A DNA stretch of 64,000 nucleotides from Streptomyces sp. GQFP. Its GTDB lineage: Bacteria; Actinomycetota; Actinomycetes; Streptomycetales; Streptomycetaceae. Shown here piece by piece: positions 24,465 through 33,273 of this stretch. Position 1 is the stretch's first letter, and each line of letters opens with the position of its first letter. Under the pieces are notes generated by a model. It was not told the origin of the DNA and ran no database searches. It saw only the letters and a program-made list of their open reading frames with translations. Made by a program: the position numbers and the translations under genes. Location: the NCBI RefSeq assembly GCF_021545335.1, contig NZ_CP089312.1, positions 4,278,001 through 4,342,000 of the forward strand. Reading direction: 5' to 3'.

Positions 24465-25610
24465 TCACTCCTTTCCGTGCGGACCGTGCGGACCGTGCAG
24501 CAGCGACTCGCCGGTCTCGGCGTCGAAGAGGTGCACCTTCTCCAGGTCGATGCCGAGCGGCACCTCCTTGTCGAGGTAGCTCGCGGGCATCCGCACCTTG
24601 AAGGTGGCGGTGAAGTCCAGCGGCTCGTCCTGCGTCGTGGACAGGTACACCGTGGAGCCGGTGGCGCTGGGCTCGATGACGGTGACCAGGCCGTGGATGG
24701 TGTTGCCCTCGTTGACGTCGAACGGGGCCATGCGAGGCACGTGCAGATGCTCGGGCCGCACCCCCAGCTCGATCCTGCGGCCGGCGTACGGGCGTACCTT
24801 CCGGGCCACGCTGTCGGGCAGCCGCAGTTCGAGTCCGCAGCCGGACGCCACCACATCGTCGCCGGCCGTCTTCAGTTCCATCGTGAAGAGGTTGATGCCG
24901 GGCGTGCCGATGAAGTACGCCACGAAGCGGTTGACCGGCCGCTCGTACAGCTCCTCGCCGGTGCCGATCTGCTGGATGCGGCCCGCGTCCATCACCGCGA
25001 TCCGGTCGCCGAGCGCCATCGCCTCCGACTGGTCGTGGGTGACGTAGACCGTCGGCCGCTCCTTGCGGCGGTGCAGGGACAGGATGTCCTCGCGGGCGGT
25101 GTGCCGCAGCTGCGCGTCGAGGTTGGACAGCGGCTCGTCGTACAGATACAGATCGGCGTCGCGCACCAGCGACCGCGAGAGCGCGACCCGCTGCCGCTCG
25201 CCGCCGGACAGCTGGCGCGGCTTGCGGTCGAGGAGGTGGTCGATGCGGAAGGTGCGGGCGGCCTCCGGGACCTTCTTCCTCACTTCGGCGCGCGGGATGC
25301 GGCGCGATCGTAGACCGTAGGCGATGTTCTCGAAGACGGTCAGGTGCGGGAAGACGGCGTAGTCCTGGAAGACCATGGCGATGGACCGGTCCCGCGGCCG
25401 GACCTCGGTGACGGCCCGGCCGCCGAAGCGGATGGTGCCGGAGGAGACCGGCTCCAGGCCCGCGAGCATCCGCAGGGTGGTGGTCTTGCCGCAGCCGGAC
25501 GGGCCGACCAGCACGAGGAACTCGGACTCCCCGGTGGTGAAGCTGACCCCGTCCACGGCCCGCTTCTCGCCGAACTCCTTCACCAGGTTGTCGACAGCTA
25601 TGGCAGTCAT
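24465..25610 (-). CDS. Sugar ABC transporter ATPase (MsmK/UgpC family)
   Basis: The 381-residue product has Walker A GPSGCGKTT near residue 38, Q-loop FQDYAVFPHL, signature LSGGERQR, Walker B DLYLYDEPLSNLD and switch VTHDQSEA. A C-terminal OB-fold regulatory domain with ELGVRPEHL follows. This is the standard architecture of ATPases serving CUT1 sugar importers. The C-terminus carries a short GPHGPHGKE tail. It is the second of two adjacent ATPase genes downstream of the permeases. Confidence 0.93.
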   Translation of the reverse strand: MTAIAVDNLVKEFGEKRAVDGVSFTTGESEFLVLVGPSGCGKTTTLRMLAGLEPVSSGTIRFGGRAVTEVRPRDRSIAMVFQDYAVFPHLTVFENIAYGLRSRRIPRAEVRKKVPEAARTFRIDHLLDRKPRQLSGGERQRVALSRSLVRDADLYLYDEPLSNLDAQLRHTAREDILSLHRRKERPTVYVTHDQSEAMALGDRIAVMDAGRIQQIGTGEELYERPVNRFVAYFIGTPGINLFTMELKTAGDDVVASGCGLELRLPDSVARKVRPYAGRRIELGVRPEHLHVPRMAPFDVNEGNTIHGLVTVIEPSATGSTVYLSTTQDEPLDFTATFKVRMPASYLDKEVPLGIDLEKVHLFDAETGESLLHGPHGPHGKE

Positions 25611-25650
25611 CAGTGATTCTCCATCAGAAGAGACAGAAGAGACAGAGGAG

Positions 25651-26733
25651 TCAGAAGAGGTCGAGCGGACCGGGGGTGTGCAGCGGCTGTTCGCCGCCGG
25701 CCGCGAAGACGTACACGCGCTCCGTGTCCGGCATGACGCGCAGTTCGTCGCTCTGGGCCTGGTTCAGCGGGGCGGCGACCACGACCGGGTCGCCGCCCAC
25801 CCGGCCGTGCACGAACGCGGCCCGCTCGGTGGGGATGCGCTCGATGTGGCTGACGGACATCAGGGCCCCGTCGCCGCGCCCGATGATCCAGCTCTCGGGG
25901 CGTACGCCGATCCGCACCGGCCCGTCCGGGAGCGCGACCGGCGCGGACCACACCGCGTCCGCCACCGTCAGCCGGCCACCGGAGGCGTGCGCGGGCAGTA
26001 CGGACATCGGGGGCGAGCCGATGAAGGTGGCGACGAAGAGGTTCACCGGGGAGTAGTACAGCTCGTCGAAGGTGCCGACCTGCTCGATACGCCCGTCCCG
26101 CATCACCGCGATGCGGTCGCCCATGAAGACCGCTTCCTGCTGGTCATGGGTGACGTACAGGGTGGAGATCCCGAACTTCCGCAGCAGCTTGCGGATTTCG
26201 ACGCGGGTCGACTCGCGCAGCTTCGCGTCGAGATTGCAGATCGGCTCGTCCATCAGGAACAGCCGCGGCTCGCGCACGATGCACCGGGCGATGGCGAGGC
26301 GCTGCTGCTGTCCGCCGGAGAGGGTGTCGGAGGACTGGTCGAGAAGCTGTTCGAAACCGATCCCCATGCGGTCGGCGGTCTCCTTGGCGCGGGCCCGCGC
26401 CTCCTCCTCCGTCCGGCCGTGCACCTGGAAGTAGTACGAGAGATTGCCCTTGCCCTTCATGGAGGGATACAGGGCGTAGTCCTGGAAGACCATGCCGACG
26501 CCCCGCTGCTGCGGGCGGACGGCCGTGACGTCCTCGCCGTCGAAGCGGACCGAGCCCCCGTCGGGCTGCTCGAGTCCGGCGACGATCTTCAGCAGGCTGG
26601 ACTTGCCACAGCCGGACGAGCCGACCACGGCGATCGTCTCACCGTCGGCGATGTCCAGGCTGACGGTGTCGAGTGCCGTGCCCTCGCCGCCCTCGTACCG
26701 CTTGACGATCTTCTCGACCTCGATACGGGCCAT
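25651..26733 (-). CDS. Sugar ABC transporter ATPase (MsmK/UgpC family)
   Basis: The 360-residue product has Walker A GSSGCGKSS, Q-loop FQDYALYPSM, signature LSGGQQQR, Walker B LFLMDEPICNLDAKL and VTHDQQEA. A shorter TOBE/OB region with RIGVRPESW follows. In the usual position the sequence reads EPLSNLD; here it is EPICNLD, a mild change. It follows the MalG-type permease gene and precedes a sibling ATPase gene by 40 bases. Two non-identical ATPases side by side suggest a heterodimer, as in some glycerol-3-phosphate-like importers; that is inference. Confidence 0.93.
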   Translation of the reverse strand: MARIEVEKIVKRYEGGEGTALDTVSLDIADGETIAVVGSSGCGKSSLLKIVAGLEQPDGGSVRFDGEDVTAVRPQQRGVGMVFQDYALYPSMKGKGNLSYYFQVHGRTEEEARARAKETADRMGIGFEQLLDQSSDTLSGGQQQRLAIARCIVREPRLFLMDEPICNLDAKLRESTRVEIRKLLRKFGISTLYVTHDQQEAVFMGDRIAVMRDGRIEQVGTFDELYYSPVNLFVATFIGSPPMSVLPAHASGGRLTVADAVWSAPVALPDGPVRIGVRPESWIIGRGDGALMSVSHIERIPTERAAFVHGRVGGDPVVVAAPLNQAQSDELRVMPDTERVYVFAAGGEQPLHTPGPLDLF

Positions 26734-26784
26734 GTCGGCGCAACCCCCTTGCTTGAGAGCGTGGACTTACTTCAGAGCGTGGAC

Positions 26785-27798
26785 TCACTTGAGACCGCGG
26801 AGCTTGATGCCGCGCAGCAGGTACTCGCGGCAGACGATGAAGGCGAGGAAGACCGGGAGGGACTGGAGAATGCCCAGCACCATCAGGCCGTTCCAGGACA
26901 TGCCGGAGCCGAGGATCTCCTGCATCTGCTGGGACTGCTGCGCCGCCGCGGCGTCACCCGCGGAGCCGGCCTGGATGAACTTCTCCTGCAACTGGTAGAT
27001 CATCACGGAGGCCGGCATCTTCGACTCGTCCTGGAGCACCACCAGCGGCCACAGGAACTGGTCCCAGGCACCGCTGAACGACGTCCAGATCGTCACCGCG
27101 AAGACGGGCACGCTCATCGGCAGCACGATGCGGCGGAAGATGTTGAACTCACTGCCGCCGTCGACCCGGGCCGCCTGGATCACCGAATCCGGGATGGTGT
27201 CGAAGAACCCCTTGAACAGCAGGTAGTTGAAGGCGTTGAAGACAAGGGGCAGCACCACCGCCCAGGGCGTGTTCCAGATCTCCACGCTGGGCAGCTGCGT
27301 CCCGCCGACGCTCGGCGCCTCGGGCAGTGCGAACGGCCAGTTCAGCGTCATCAGATACATCGGGATGAGGGTGAGCGCCGCCGGCATCATCAGCGTCCCG
27401 ATGAAGAACAGGAACGACCAGCGAGCCGTCCTGCCGCGCTGGAGCTTGCTGTTGGCGTACGCGGCGAACGCGGTGACCGGGATCCCGAGCATCAGGATCC
27501 AGAAGGTCATCTGCACCGAGTTCCACATGTGGACGTAGAACGGCTCGGACATCAGCCGTCCGGCGGCGGTGTTGCCGCTGACGATGTCGATGACCAGCCT
27601 CCAGCCCGCGCCCGTCGGATCCTCGGGCCACCAGGTGGGGGTCTGCCGCAGCACCTCCTCGCCGCTCTTGAAGGAGGTGATGAGCATGAAGTAGAAGGGG
27701 AACAGATGGAGCGTGATGCCGAGGACCAGGAAGGCCACGGTGGCGTACCACGCGATACGGAGAGCCGGGTGTCTGCGCCCGACCCGGGGGAACAACAT
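26785..27798 (-). CDS. Sugar ABC transporter permease (MalG type)
   Basis: The 337-residue membrane protein has six predicted spans, starting with AWYATVAFLVLGITLHLFPF. Its EAA cytoplasmic loop IQAARVDGGSEFNIFRRIVLP contacts the ATPases. It has a longer N-terminal periplasmic section than MalG. An unusual Gln-rich loop (QLQEKF..., AAAAQQSQQMQEIL) lies between late spans. It lies 24 bases after the MalF-type permease gene and should form the channel with it. Confidence 0.92.
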   Translation of the reverse strand: MLFPRVGRRHPALRIAWYATVAFLVLGITLHLFPFYFMLITSFKSGEEVLRQTPTWWPEDPTGAGWRLVIDIVSGNTAAGRLMSEPFYVHMWNSVQMTFWILMLGIPVTAFAAYANSKLQRGRTARWSFLFFIGTLMMPAALTLIPMYLMTLNWPFALPEAPSVGGTQLPSVEIWNTPWAVVLPLVFNAFNYLLFKGFFDTIPDSVIQAARVDGGSEFNIFRRIVLPMSVPVFAVTIWTSFSGAWDQFLWPLVVLQDESKMPASVMIYQLQEKFIQAGSAGDAAAAQQSQQMQEILGSGMSWNGLMVLGILQSLPVFLAFIVCREYLLRGIKLRGLK

Positions 27799-27822
27799 GT
27801 CAGTCTCCTCAGGGCCGGCGGA

Positions 27823-28791
27823 TCAGGTGTCGGGGTCTTCGCGGAAGAAGCGCCGCTGGATGACGACCAGCAGCATGGTGATGAGGAAGAGATAGACCCC
27901 GAGGGCGGTGGCGTCGGCGTACCGCAGCTGCTGGAGCAGCAGGTACAGATACATCACGACGGTTCGTGCCGCGCCGCCCGGTGAGCCCTCCTTGCCCGTC
28001 ATGATCGTCGGGAACTCGAAGGCCTGGGTGGAGCCGATGATCGCGAAGATCAGCAGCATGGAGATGACCGGCCGCAAGCGGGGCAGCGAGATGGTCCACA
28101 TCTTCCGCCAGAATCCGGCGCCCTCGATCTCCGCCGCCTCGAAGTACGAGGCGGGGATGGACTGCAGCGTCGCCATGTAGATGAGCCCCGGGCCGAAGAA
28201 CAGGATGCCCGGCACGACCAGCCAGAACAGCACCTGGTCGGCGGAGTTGAGGAACGGCTGCGGGGACAGACCCAGTACGTCGGTGGCGACCCACTGGAAG
28301 AGCCCGTACTGCGCGTTGAACATGTAGCGGAACAGGACGGTGGAGGCGACGCCGCTCAGCGGCAGGAACCACAGCAGCATCATCCAGCGGACGTGCCTTT
28401 TGCCCATCTCCATCAGCAGGATGGCCACGAAGATCGGGATGAAGAAGGTCAGCCCGATACTGAGGACGGTGTAGACGGCCGTGACCCGGAACGACTCCGC
28501 GACCAGCGGGTCGTCCCAGATGCGCTGGTAGCTCTCCATGCCGGTGAACTCCACCGGGCGGCGCAGGGAGGCGTCCGTGAAGCTCAGCACGAACGCCATG
28601 ATCATCGGGTACCAGCCCCAGGAGAGCTGGAAGAGGAAGGCCGGGAGGGTGAAGAGCGTGGTCTCCACACGCCGCCGACGGCTCGGCCTTGGCGCGGCCT
28701 TGGACTTGACGGACGGCTCGCCGGGACCGTCGGGCCCGGCCCGGCCGGCCGCGTCCTCGACGGCCGGAGTCTGCTGCTGCGAGGCAGCCAT
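27823..28791 (-). CDS. Sugar ABC transporter permease (MalF type)
   Basis: The 322-residue membrane protein has six predicted spans and an EAA loop SYFEAAEIEGAGFWRKMWTISLP. A charged cytoplasmic N-terminus of about 50 residues precedes the first span. It partners the MalG-type permease encoded downstream. It is separated from the solute-binding protein gene by 102 bases that consist largely of short tandem repeats. Confidence 0.92.
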   Translation of the reverse strand: MAASQQQTPAVEDAAGRAGPDGPGEPSVKSKAAPRPSRRRRVETTLFTLPAFLFQLSWGWYPMIMAFVLSFTDASLRRPVEFTGMESYQRIWDDPLVAESFRVTAVYTVLSIGLTFFIPIFVAILLMEMGKRHVRWMMLLWFLPLSGVASTVLFRYMFNAQYGLFQWVATDVLGLSPQPFLNSADQVLFWLVVPGILFFGPGLIYMATLQSIPASYFEAAEIEGAGFWRKMWTISLPRLRPVISMLLIFAIIGSTQAFEFPTIMTGKEGSPGGAARTVVMYLYLLLQQLRYADATALGVYLFLITMLLVVIQRRFFREDPDT

Positions 28792-28810
28792 GAAACTTCT
28801 CCCTGTACGT

Positions 28811-28889
28811 CGGAAGGCGGATGACGGATGACGGAAGGCGGAAGGCGGAAGGCGGATCGCGGATCGCGGATCGCGGATCGCGGATCGCG
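28811..28889. repeat. Short tandem repeats between binding-protein and permease genes
   Basis: The spacer holds several CGGAAGG/CGGATGA units followed by about five copies of GGATCGC. Such simple repeats vary in length between strains and may adjust spacing or mRNA structure between binding protein and permease. No spacer or palindrome structure of a CRISPR is present. Confidence 0.8.
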
Positions 28890-28893
28890 ACGA

Positions 28894-30549
28894 TCAGGCT
28901 TCGAGAGCCGGCTCGATGACGTCCTTCATCCAGGGGTCGAAGACCTCCGTCGCGTACTCCGGCGCCTGCTCGCGCCAGAACTCGGCCAACGCGTCGAAGT
29001 ACTTGGTCGCACCCGCCCTGAAGTCCTCCTCCGAGGTACTCGAACTGAAGCTCTTCGCCTGCTGGTTGAAGGTGTCGCTCAGCTTGGCGAGATCGGCCCG
29101 CGGGCGGACCGTGCCCTTCTCGAAGGCCCAGCGCGATTGCGCGTCGTCGACCGGAGTGGCGGCGGGACCCGGCTTCTCCTCCGCGGGGATGTACTGCGCT
29201 TCGCTCGGGATCAGACCCATCGCGGACGACCGCTTCGCGGCCTCGACGATCTTCGAACCCCAGGCATCCTCCAGGCTGCCGGGAATGCCCTCGATCTCGG
29301 TCATGCCGTTGATCGGCGTAGCGTCGTTGTAGACCTTCTTCAGGTCCTTGGTCTCCTCCCACCGGGCCTTCTTGCGGATGACGAAGCCGTCGCCGAAGGT
29401 CATGAAGTCGTGGAGGCTCACGATCTTGTCCAGCGCGTCCTCGGACAGGTCGGGCGAGAAGGAGGCCAGCCCCATGTAGGGCTGGGAGACGCCGAAGCTG
29501 CCGTGGACGCCCACCGGGTGCTGGATGAATCCGACGACCTCCTCCATCGGCTTGTCCAGCCGCTTGGCCAGGTTGGGGAGGGTGTTGTCCTGGTCGGGGT
29601 TGTCGAAGTAGCCGCCGATGTTCGCGCCGAAGACCGCGGCCCGCTCCTGGCTGAACGCCGCGACGACGTCCGGGTCCATCAGGGAGATGTCGCTGAGCAC
29701 CGACTTGTCCTCGTACACCATGGCCCGGTACAGCTCGATGCCCTTGACCCACATGTCCGCGTGCCGGGTGTAGTCGTACGTCCAGTGCCAGGCGTTCTTG
29801 GGGGCCGGGACCTTCGGCAGCCGGTACCAGCCGTTCGCGTTCAGCGGCCAGCCGACGCTGAACTTCTGGAAGGCCGCGCCCTTCATCTTGCCGGTGGTCA
29901 GCTCCCGGGCCAGCTTCCGCAGGTCGTCCCAGGTGTAGCCCGGCTCCGGCTCCTCCAGGCCGGCCTTCTTGATGAGGTCGCGGCGGTAGTAGATGCCGTT
30001 GCCCGCGTTGAAGTAGTCCGGCATCGCGTACTGGCGGCCCTTCAGCGGCCAGGTCTGCAACTGGGGCGCCGCGAAGTCCGCGACCTTGTCGTCGAACTTG
30101 TACTTGTTGTAGAGACCGGTGATGTCCGCGGCCAGCCCCTGCGCGAACGCGGCCTTTGTCAGCGCCTGGTCCCAGCCGCCCAGCACCAGAGTGGGGTACA
30201 GGGCGGGACCGTTGCCGCCGCTGATCACGGTGACCAGTGGCTGCTGGTCGTACACCTTGACCGAGATGTTCCTCAGCCGCACGCCCGGGTTGTCGTCCAG
30301 CCAGCTCTGCAGCGCCTCGTGGAGAGCCTTCGCCGTCGGGTCGGACTTGATTTCCTTGGCGGTGGGAATGCTGCGGAACGGCCAGTCGGTCGCGGTGCCC
30401 GTCGCCTCCTTGGCCAGTGTGAGCCTTATGGAGCCGCCTGAGCCGCTGTCCTCGTCGTCGCCGGCGAAGGAAGCGATGATGCTTCCGCCCGCCACGGCCG
30501 CACCGCCGGTGGCGGCGACGCCGAGCAGCACCTTCCTTCTGGTGATCAT
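28894..30549 (-). CDS. Sugar ABC transporter solute-binding protein, Tat-type signal
   Basis: The 551-residue product starts MITRRKVLLGVAATGGAAVAGG, a twin-arginine signal followed by a hydrophobic stretch; no lipobox Cys follows, so a lipid anchor is not evident. The rest fits extracellular family 1 binding proteins: YAMPDYFNAGNGIYYRRDLIKKAG and TWDDLRKLARELT in the hinge region. AAGGAGCAGTC precedes the ATG. The start overlaps the stop of the propeller gene by four bases. The sugar or glycoside bound is not known. Confidence 0.9.
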   Translation of the reverse strand: MITRRKVLLGVAATGGAAVAGGSIIASFAGDDEDSGSGGSIRLTLAKEATGTATDWPFRSIPTAKEIKSDPTAKALHEALQSWLDDNPGVRLRNISVKVYDQQPLVTVISGGNGPALYPTLVLGGWDQALTKAAFAQGLAADITGLYNKYKFDDKVADFAAPQLQTWPLKGRQYAMPDYFNAGNGIYYRRDLIKKAGLEEPEPGYTWDDLRKLARELTTGKMKGAAFQKFSVGWPLNANGWYRLPKVPAPKNAWHWTYDYTRHADMWVKGIELYRAMVYEDKSVLSDISLMDPDVVAAFSQERAAVFGANIGGYFDNPDQDNTLPNLAKRLDKPMEEVVGFIQHPVGVHGSFGVSQPYMGLASFSPDLSEDALDKIVSLHDFMTFGDGFVIRKKARWEETKDLKKVYNDATPINGMTEIEGIPGSLEDAWGSKIVEAAKRSSAMGLIPSEAQYIPAEEKPGPAATPVDDAQSRWAFEKGTVRPRADLAKLSDTFNQQAKSFSSSTSEEDFRAGATKYFDALAEFWREQAPEYATEVFDPWMKDVIEPALEA

Positions 30550-31688
30550 GACTGCTCCTTCTCTGTCGCATGGAGGAGTGGGGGGAGGGTTATGGGGAGG
30601 GCTATGGGGAGGGCCACGGTGACGACCCCGGCGTCGGTGCCCGCGTACACGGCGCGTGCCGCGGTGGCGAGGCAGTGCACGGTGGAGGTCAGGGGCAGTG
30701 GGTGCCAGCGGGTGCCCTCGTCGCAGGAGTGGTGCAGTCCGTCCTCGGCGGTGGCCAGCAGCAGCCCGCCGTCCACGGGCAGGAGCGCGGTGGCACCCTT
30801 GGGGGCGCCGTGGGCGGTGGCCCAGGTCGCGCCGCCGTCGGTGGAGCGGAGAGTGCGGCCGTCCTCGGCGATGGCCAGCAGTGCTTCGCTGCCCGGCAGT
30901 TGGGTGACGGCGGCGACGGGTGCGTCCTCGCTGCCGGGGCACGGCTGCCAGGCTCGTCCGCCGGCCCGCGCTCGGTGCACGCCCTGTGCCGTACCGGCGA
31001 GGACGGTGCCGTCGGCGGCCGGGAGCAGGCAGGACACCTCGGGCGAGGCGAGCCCGAACCCGGAACGCTTCCAGGTGCGGCCCCCGTCGGTGCTGCGTAC
31101 GACGCCGTCGCCGAGGGTGGCGGCGAGCAGCGTCCCGTCCGACAGGGCGGCGAAGGCACACACGGGCCCGATCCCACCCGGCACGCGCGCGGGTTCCGGG
31201 GCGACGCCGGTGACGAACAGGCCGGGCCCACCCGGCCTACGCGCAGGATCCGGGGCGACGCCGGTGACGAACGTGCCGGGCCCGCCCGGCACGCGCGCAG
31301 GATCCGGGGCGACGCCGGTGACGAACACTCCCGGCCCACCCAGCCCACGCGCCGGCTCCGGGGCGACGCCAGTGGCGAACATGCCCGGCCCACCCGGCCT
31401 ACGCGCAGGATCCGGGGCGACGCCGGTGACGAACACGCCGGGCCCGCCCGGCGGTTGCCGCACCGGGGAACCGTCCGGGCCCAGCCTGGCGACAGCGTCC
31501 GCGCCCAGCCTGGCGACAGTGTCCACGCCGCCGATCAGCAGCTGTCCGTCGGTGACGGACAGCGCGGTGACCGGTGCCGTCCACCCGGTGGCGGTCGGAG
31601 CGCCGCCGTACGGCAGGAAGGACAGCCCGTCCGGGCCGCCGGCCCACAGCCCGGCCTGATCGGCCGCCAGTGCGAGTACCTCAGCCAC
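30546..31688 (-). CDS. BNR/sialidase-like beta-propeller protein with internal 18-residue repeats
   Basis: The 380-residue product contains Asp-box repeats STDGGRTW and STDGGATW and several blade-like strands (TLLAATLGDGVV, ALLAIAEDGRTL, GLLLATAEDGL), so it is a beta-propeller. No catalytic residues of sialidases are clear and there is no signal peptide, so a cytoplasmic binding or scaffold role is likely. Residues 81-170 are five near-identical 18-residue units (GGPGVFVTGVAPDPARRP type). GTG 31688 is chosen because it overlaps the chaperonin stop by 8 bases. The gene is coupled on both sides in the transport operon. Confidence 0.7.
   Translation of the reverse strand: MAEVLALAADQAGLWAGGPDGLSFLPYGGAPTATGWTAPVTALSVTDGQLLIGGVDTVARLGADAVARLGPDGSPVRQPPGGPGVFVTGVAPDPARRPGGPGMFATGVAPEPARGLGGPGVFVTGVAPDPARVPGGPGTFVTGVAPDPARRPGGPGLFVTGVAPEPARVPGGIGPVCAFAALSDGTLLAATLGDGVVRSTDGGRTWKRSGFGLASPEVSCLLPAADGTVLAGTAQGVHRARAGGRAWQPCPGSEDAPVAAVTQLPGSEALLAIAEDGRTLRSTDGGATWATAHGAPKGATALLPVDGGLLLATAEDGLHHSCDEGTRWHPLPLTSTVHCLATAARAVYAGTDAGVVTVALPIALPITLPPLLHATEKEQS
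31179..31448. repeat. Five tandem 54-bp units inside the propeller gene
   Basis: Each unit encodes 18 residues of the form GGPGxFxTGVAPxPARxP. Unit-to-unit differences are few, indicating recent expansion and likely copy-number variation. The repeats lie in one loop of the propeller. Confidence 0.85.
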
Positions 31689-33273
31689 GGCCCACCACCA
31701 ACTCCGCGGAGACCAGCAGCCCCGCCGTCTCGCCCGCCGCCACCAGCGCACCTGCCGCCACCGCCGCCATGTCGCGGATGCCCGCGCGCCGCATGTCGGT
31801 GACCTCTCCGGTGGCCACGTCCACCCCGTGGCCCGGGCCCGCCGAGAGGACGCGGTCGAGGGCCAGGGGCGGGGCGGGCAGCCCGGCGTTGGACAGGATG
31901 CGCAGAAAGGGAGCCTGGAGCGCGGTGGCGACCGCGTCCACGCCCGCCGCCTCGTCGCGGTCGGCCGGGACCACGGCCCGTACCGCCGCAAGGCAGTCCA
32001 GATAGGCCGCGCCCCCGCCCGGCACCACGCCGTCGCGCAGCGCGTCGTACAGCAGCCGGGCCGTGCGCTTGGCCAGGTGCATCCGTTCCTGGGTCTCCTG
32101 CTCGGTGCGGGCGCCCACCGTGAGTACGGCGGTACGGCCGCACAGCCGGGCCTGCCGCCACCACAGACGGCTCGCCGCGTCCCGCCCGGCAGTCCCGCCG
32201 GCGAGTTCCCAGGCGAGGGAGCGCAGCGCGGCCGCCCTCTCCCGTACGCCCGTAAGGTCGCCGTGACCGCCCACCACCGTCAGATCGCCGCGCCGCAGCA
32301 GGGCGCGGCGCGCGCCGCCGAGATGCGCGGCGCGCACGGACTTCGGCGGCAGGCCCAGTACGGGTGAGACCACCGAGCCACCCGTGAGCAGCGCCAGGTC
32401 GGCGAAGTCCTCGGAGTGCCGGGTCCGGGACGTGGCGAGGACAACCGGGAGCGCCCGGCCCCGGTTGGCGCTCAGCAGGGTCTGCGCCGTACCGGTGAAG
32501 CCCGGGGCGATCAGCAGCACCGGCCGCTGTCCGGCAGCCTCCAGCAGCGGGCGCACCTCGTCGGCACTGGTCAGTTCCTGCTCGACCAGGGCGATCAGCG
32601 GCTCGACCAGGGTGAGTTCGGCGGCGCCGTTCGCGAGGGCCGAGCGCTCGGCGGGGCGGGCCCGCCAGCGGTGGCCGTCGATGTAGTGGCGCAGGGTGCG
32701 CCCGCCCATCGCCTCCTCGACGCCGATCGCCCCGTCGGGGCCGAGGACGTCGCTCAACTCGCCGAGCAGCGCGGCCAGTTCCCGGTCGCCGGTGGCGGCG
32801 AACGCGAGCCCCACGAGCTCCTGCTCGCCCGCGACCTGCTCGGACATGCCCTTGAGCGCGTCGCAGGCGGCGGCCACGCCCCGGCCGATACCGTCGCGCA
32901 CCCGCACCCCATGGGCTCCGGAGGCCACCGCCCGGCCGGCGGCCCGCACCAGAGCGCGGGCGAGTACGGCGGTGGTGGCGCCGCCGTCGCCGTGCCGGGC
33001 GCCCACGCGCAGCACCGTCTCGCGCAGCAGGGCCGCGCCGGTGTTCCGGTGGCGCCCCGGCAGCTCGGTGATGCGGCGGGCCAGGACGGCGGAGGACGAC
33101 ACCAGCTCGCTGCCGTCCTCACCGGACGCGCAGAGCACCTTGCCCAGGCCCGGCCCGAGCGTGCCGCCCAGCACCCGAGCCAGGTCGTCGAAACCCGCGT
33201 GCAGCTGACCGTACGCGGTACGCGTCGCGGCATGCGCCGAAGCGTTCGTCGCGCGGTTCGTGGACTCGTTCAT
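31681..33273 (-). CDS. Divergent GroEL/Cpn60-like chaperonin in an ABC operon
   Basis: The 530-residue product aligns end to end with group I chaperonins: an N-terminal LGGTLGPGLGKVLC, then GDGGATTAVLARALV in place of GDGTTTATVLA, and near the C-terminus GVVPGGGAAYLD in place of GVVAGGGVALL. By gapless eye alignment to GroEL the catalytic Asp398 position is Arg, and two of the three Thr of the nucleotide loop are changed, so ATP hydrolysis is doubtful. There is no groES beside it. It is coupled by ATGA to the upstream ATPase gene and overlaps the propeller gene, so it is a true member of the sugar-import operon. Its role is unknown. Confidence 0.85.
   Translation of the reverse strand: MNESTNRATNASAHAATRTAYGQLHAGFDDLARVLGGTLGPGLGKVLCASGEDGSELVSSSAVLARRITELPGRHRNTGAALLRETVLRVGARHGDGGATTAVLARALVRAAGRAVASGAHGVRVRDGIGRGVAAACDALKGMSEQVAGEQELVGLAFAATGDRELAALLGELSDVLGPDGAIGVEEAMGGRTLRHYIDGHRWRARPAERSALANGAAELTLVEPLIALVEQELTSADEVRPLLEAAGQRPVLLIAPGFTGTAQTLLSANRGRALPVVLATSRTRHSEDFADLALLTGGSVVSPVLGLPPKSVRAAHLGGARRALLRRGDLTVVGGHGDLTGVRERAAALRSLAWELAGGTAGRDAASRLWWRQARLCGRTAVLTVGARTEQETQERMHLAKRTARLLYDALRDGVVPGGGAAYLDCLAAVRAVVPADRDEAAGVDAVATALQAPFLRILSNAGLPAPPLALDRVLSAGPGHGVDVATGEVTDMRRAGIRDMAAVAAGALVAAGETAGLLVSAELVVGRG

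Noticed and set aside
25375..27984. Plus-strand frame of 869 codons over the ABC genes
   Set aside because: It is antisense to two clear transporter genes with full motifs.
28811..28889. Possible CRISPR array
   Set aside because: The units are 7-base head-to-tail repeats with no spacers and no cas genes.
31179..31448. 54-base repeats as a possible CRISPR or regulatory array
   Set aside because: They are contiguous, in frame, and encode a repeated protein segment.
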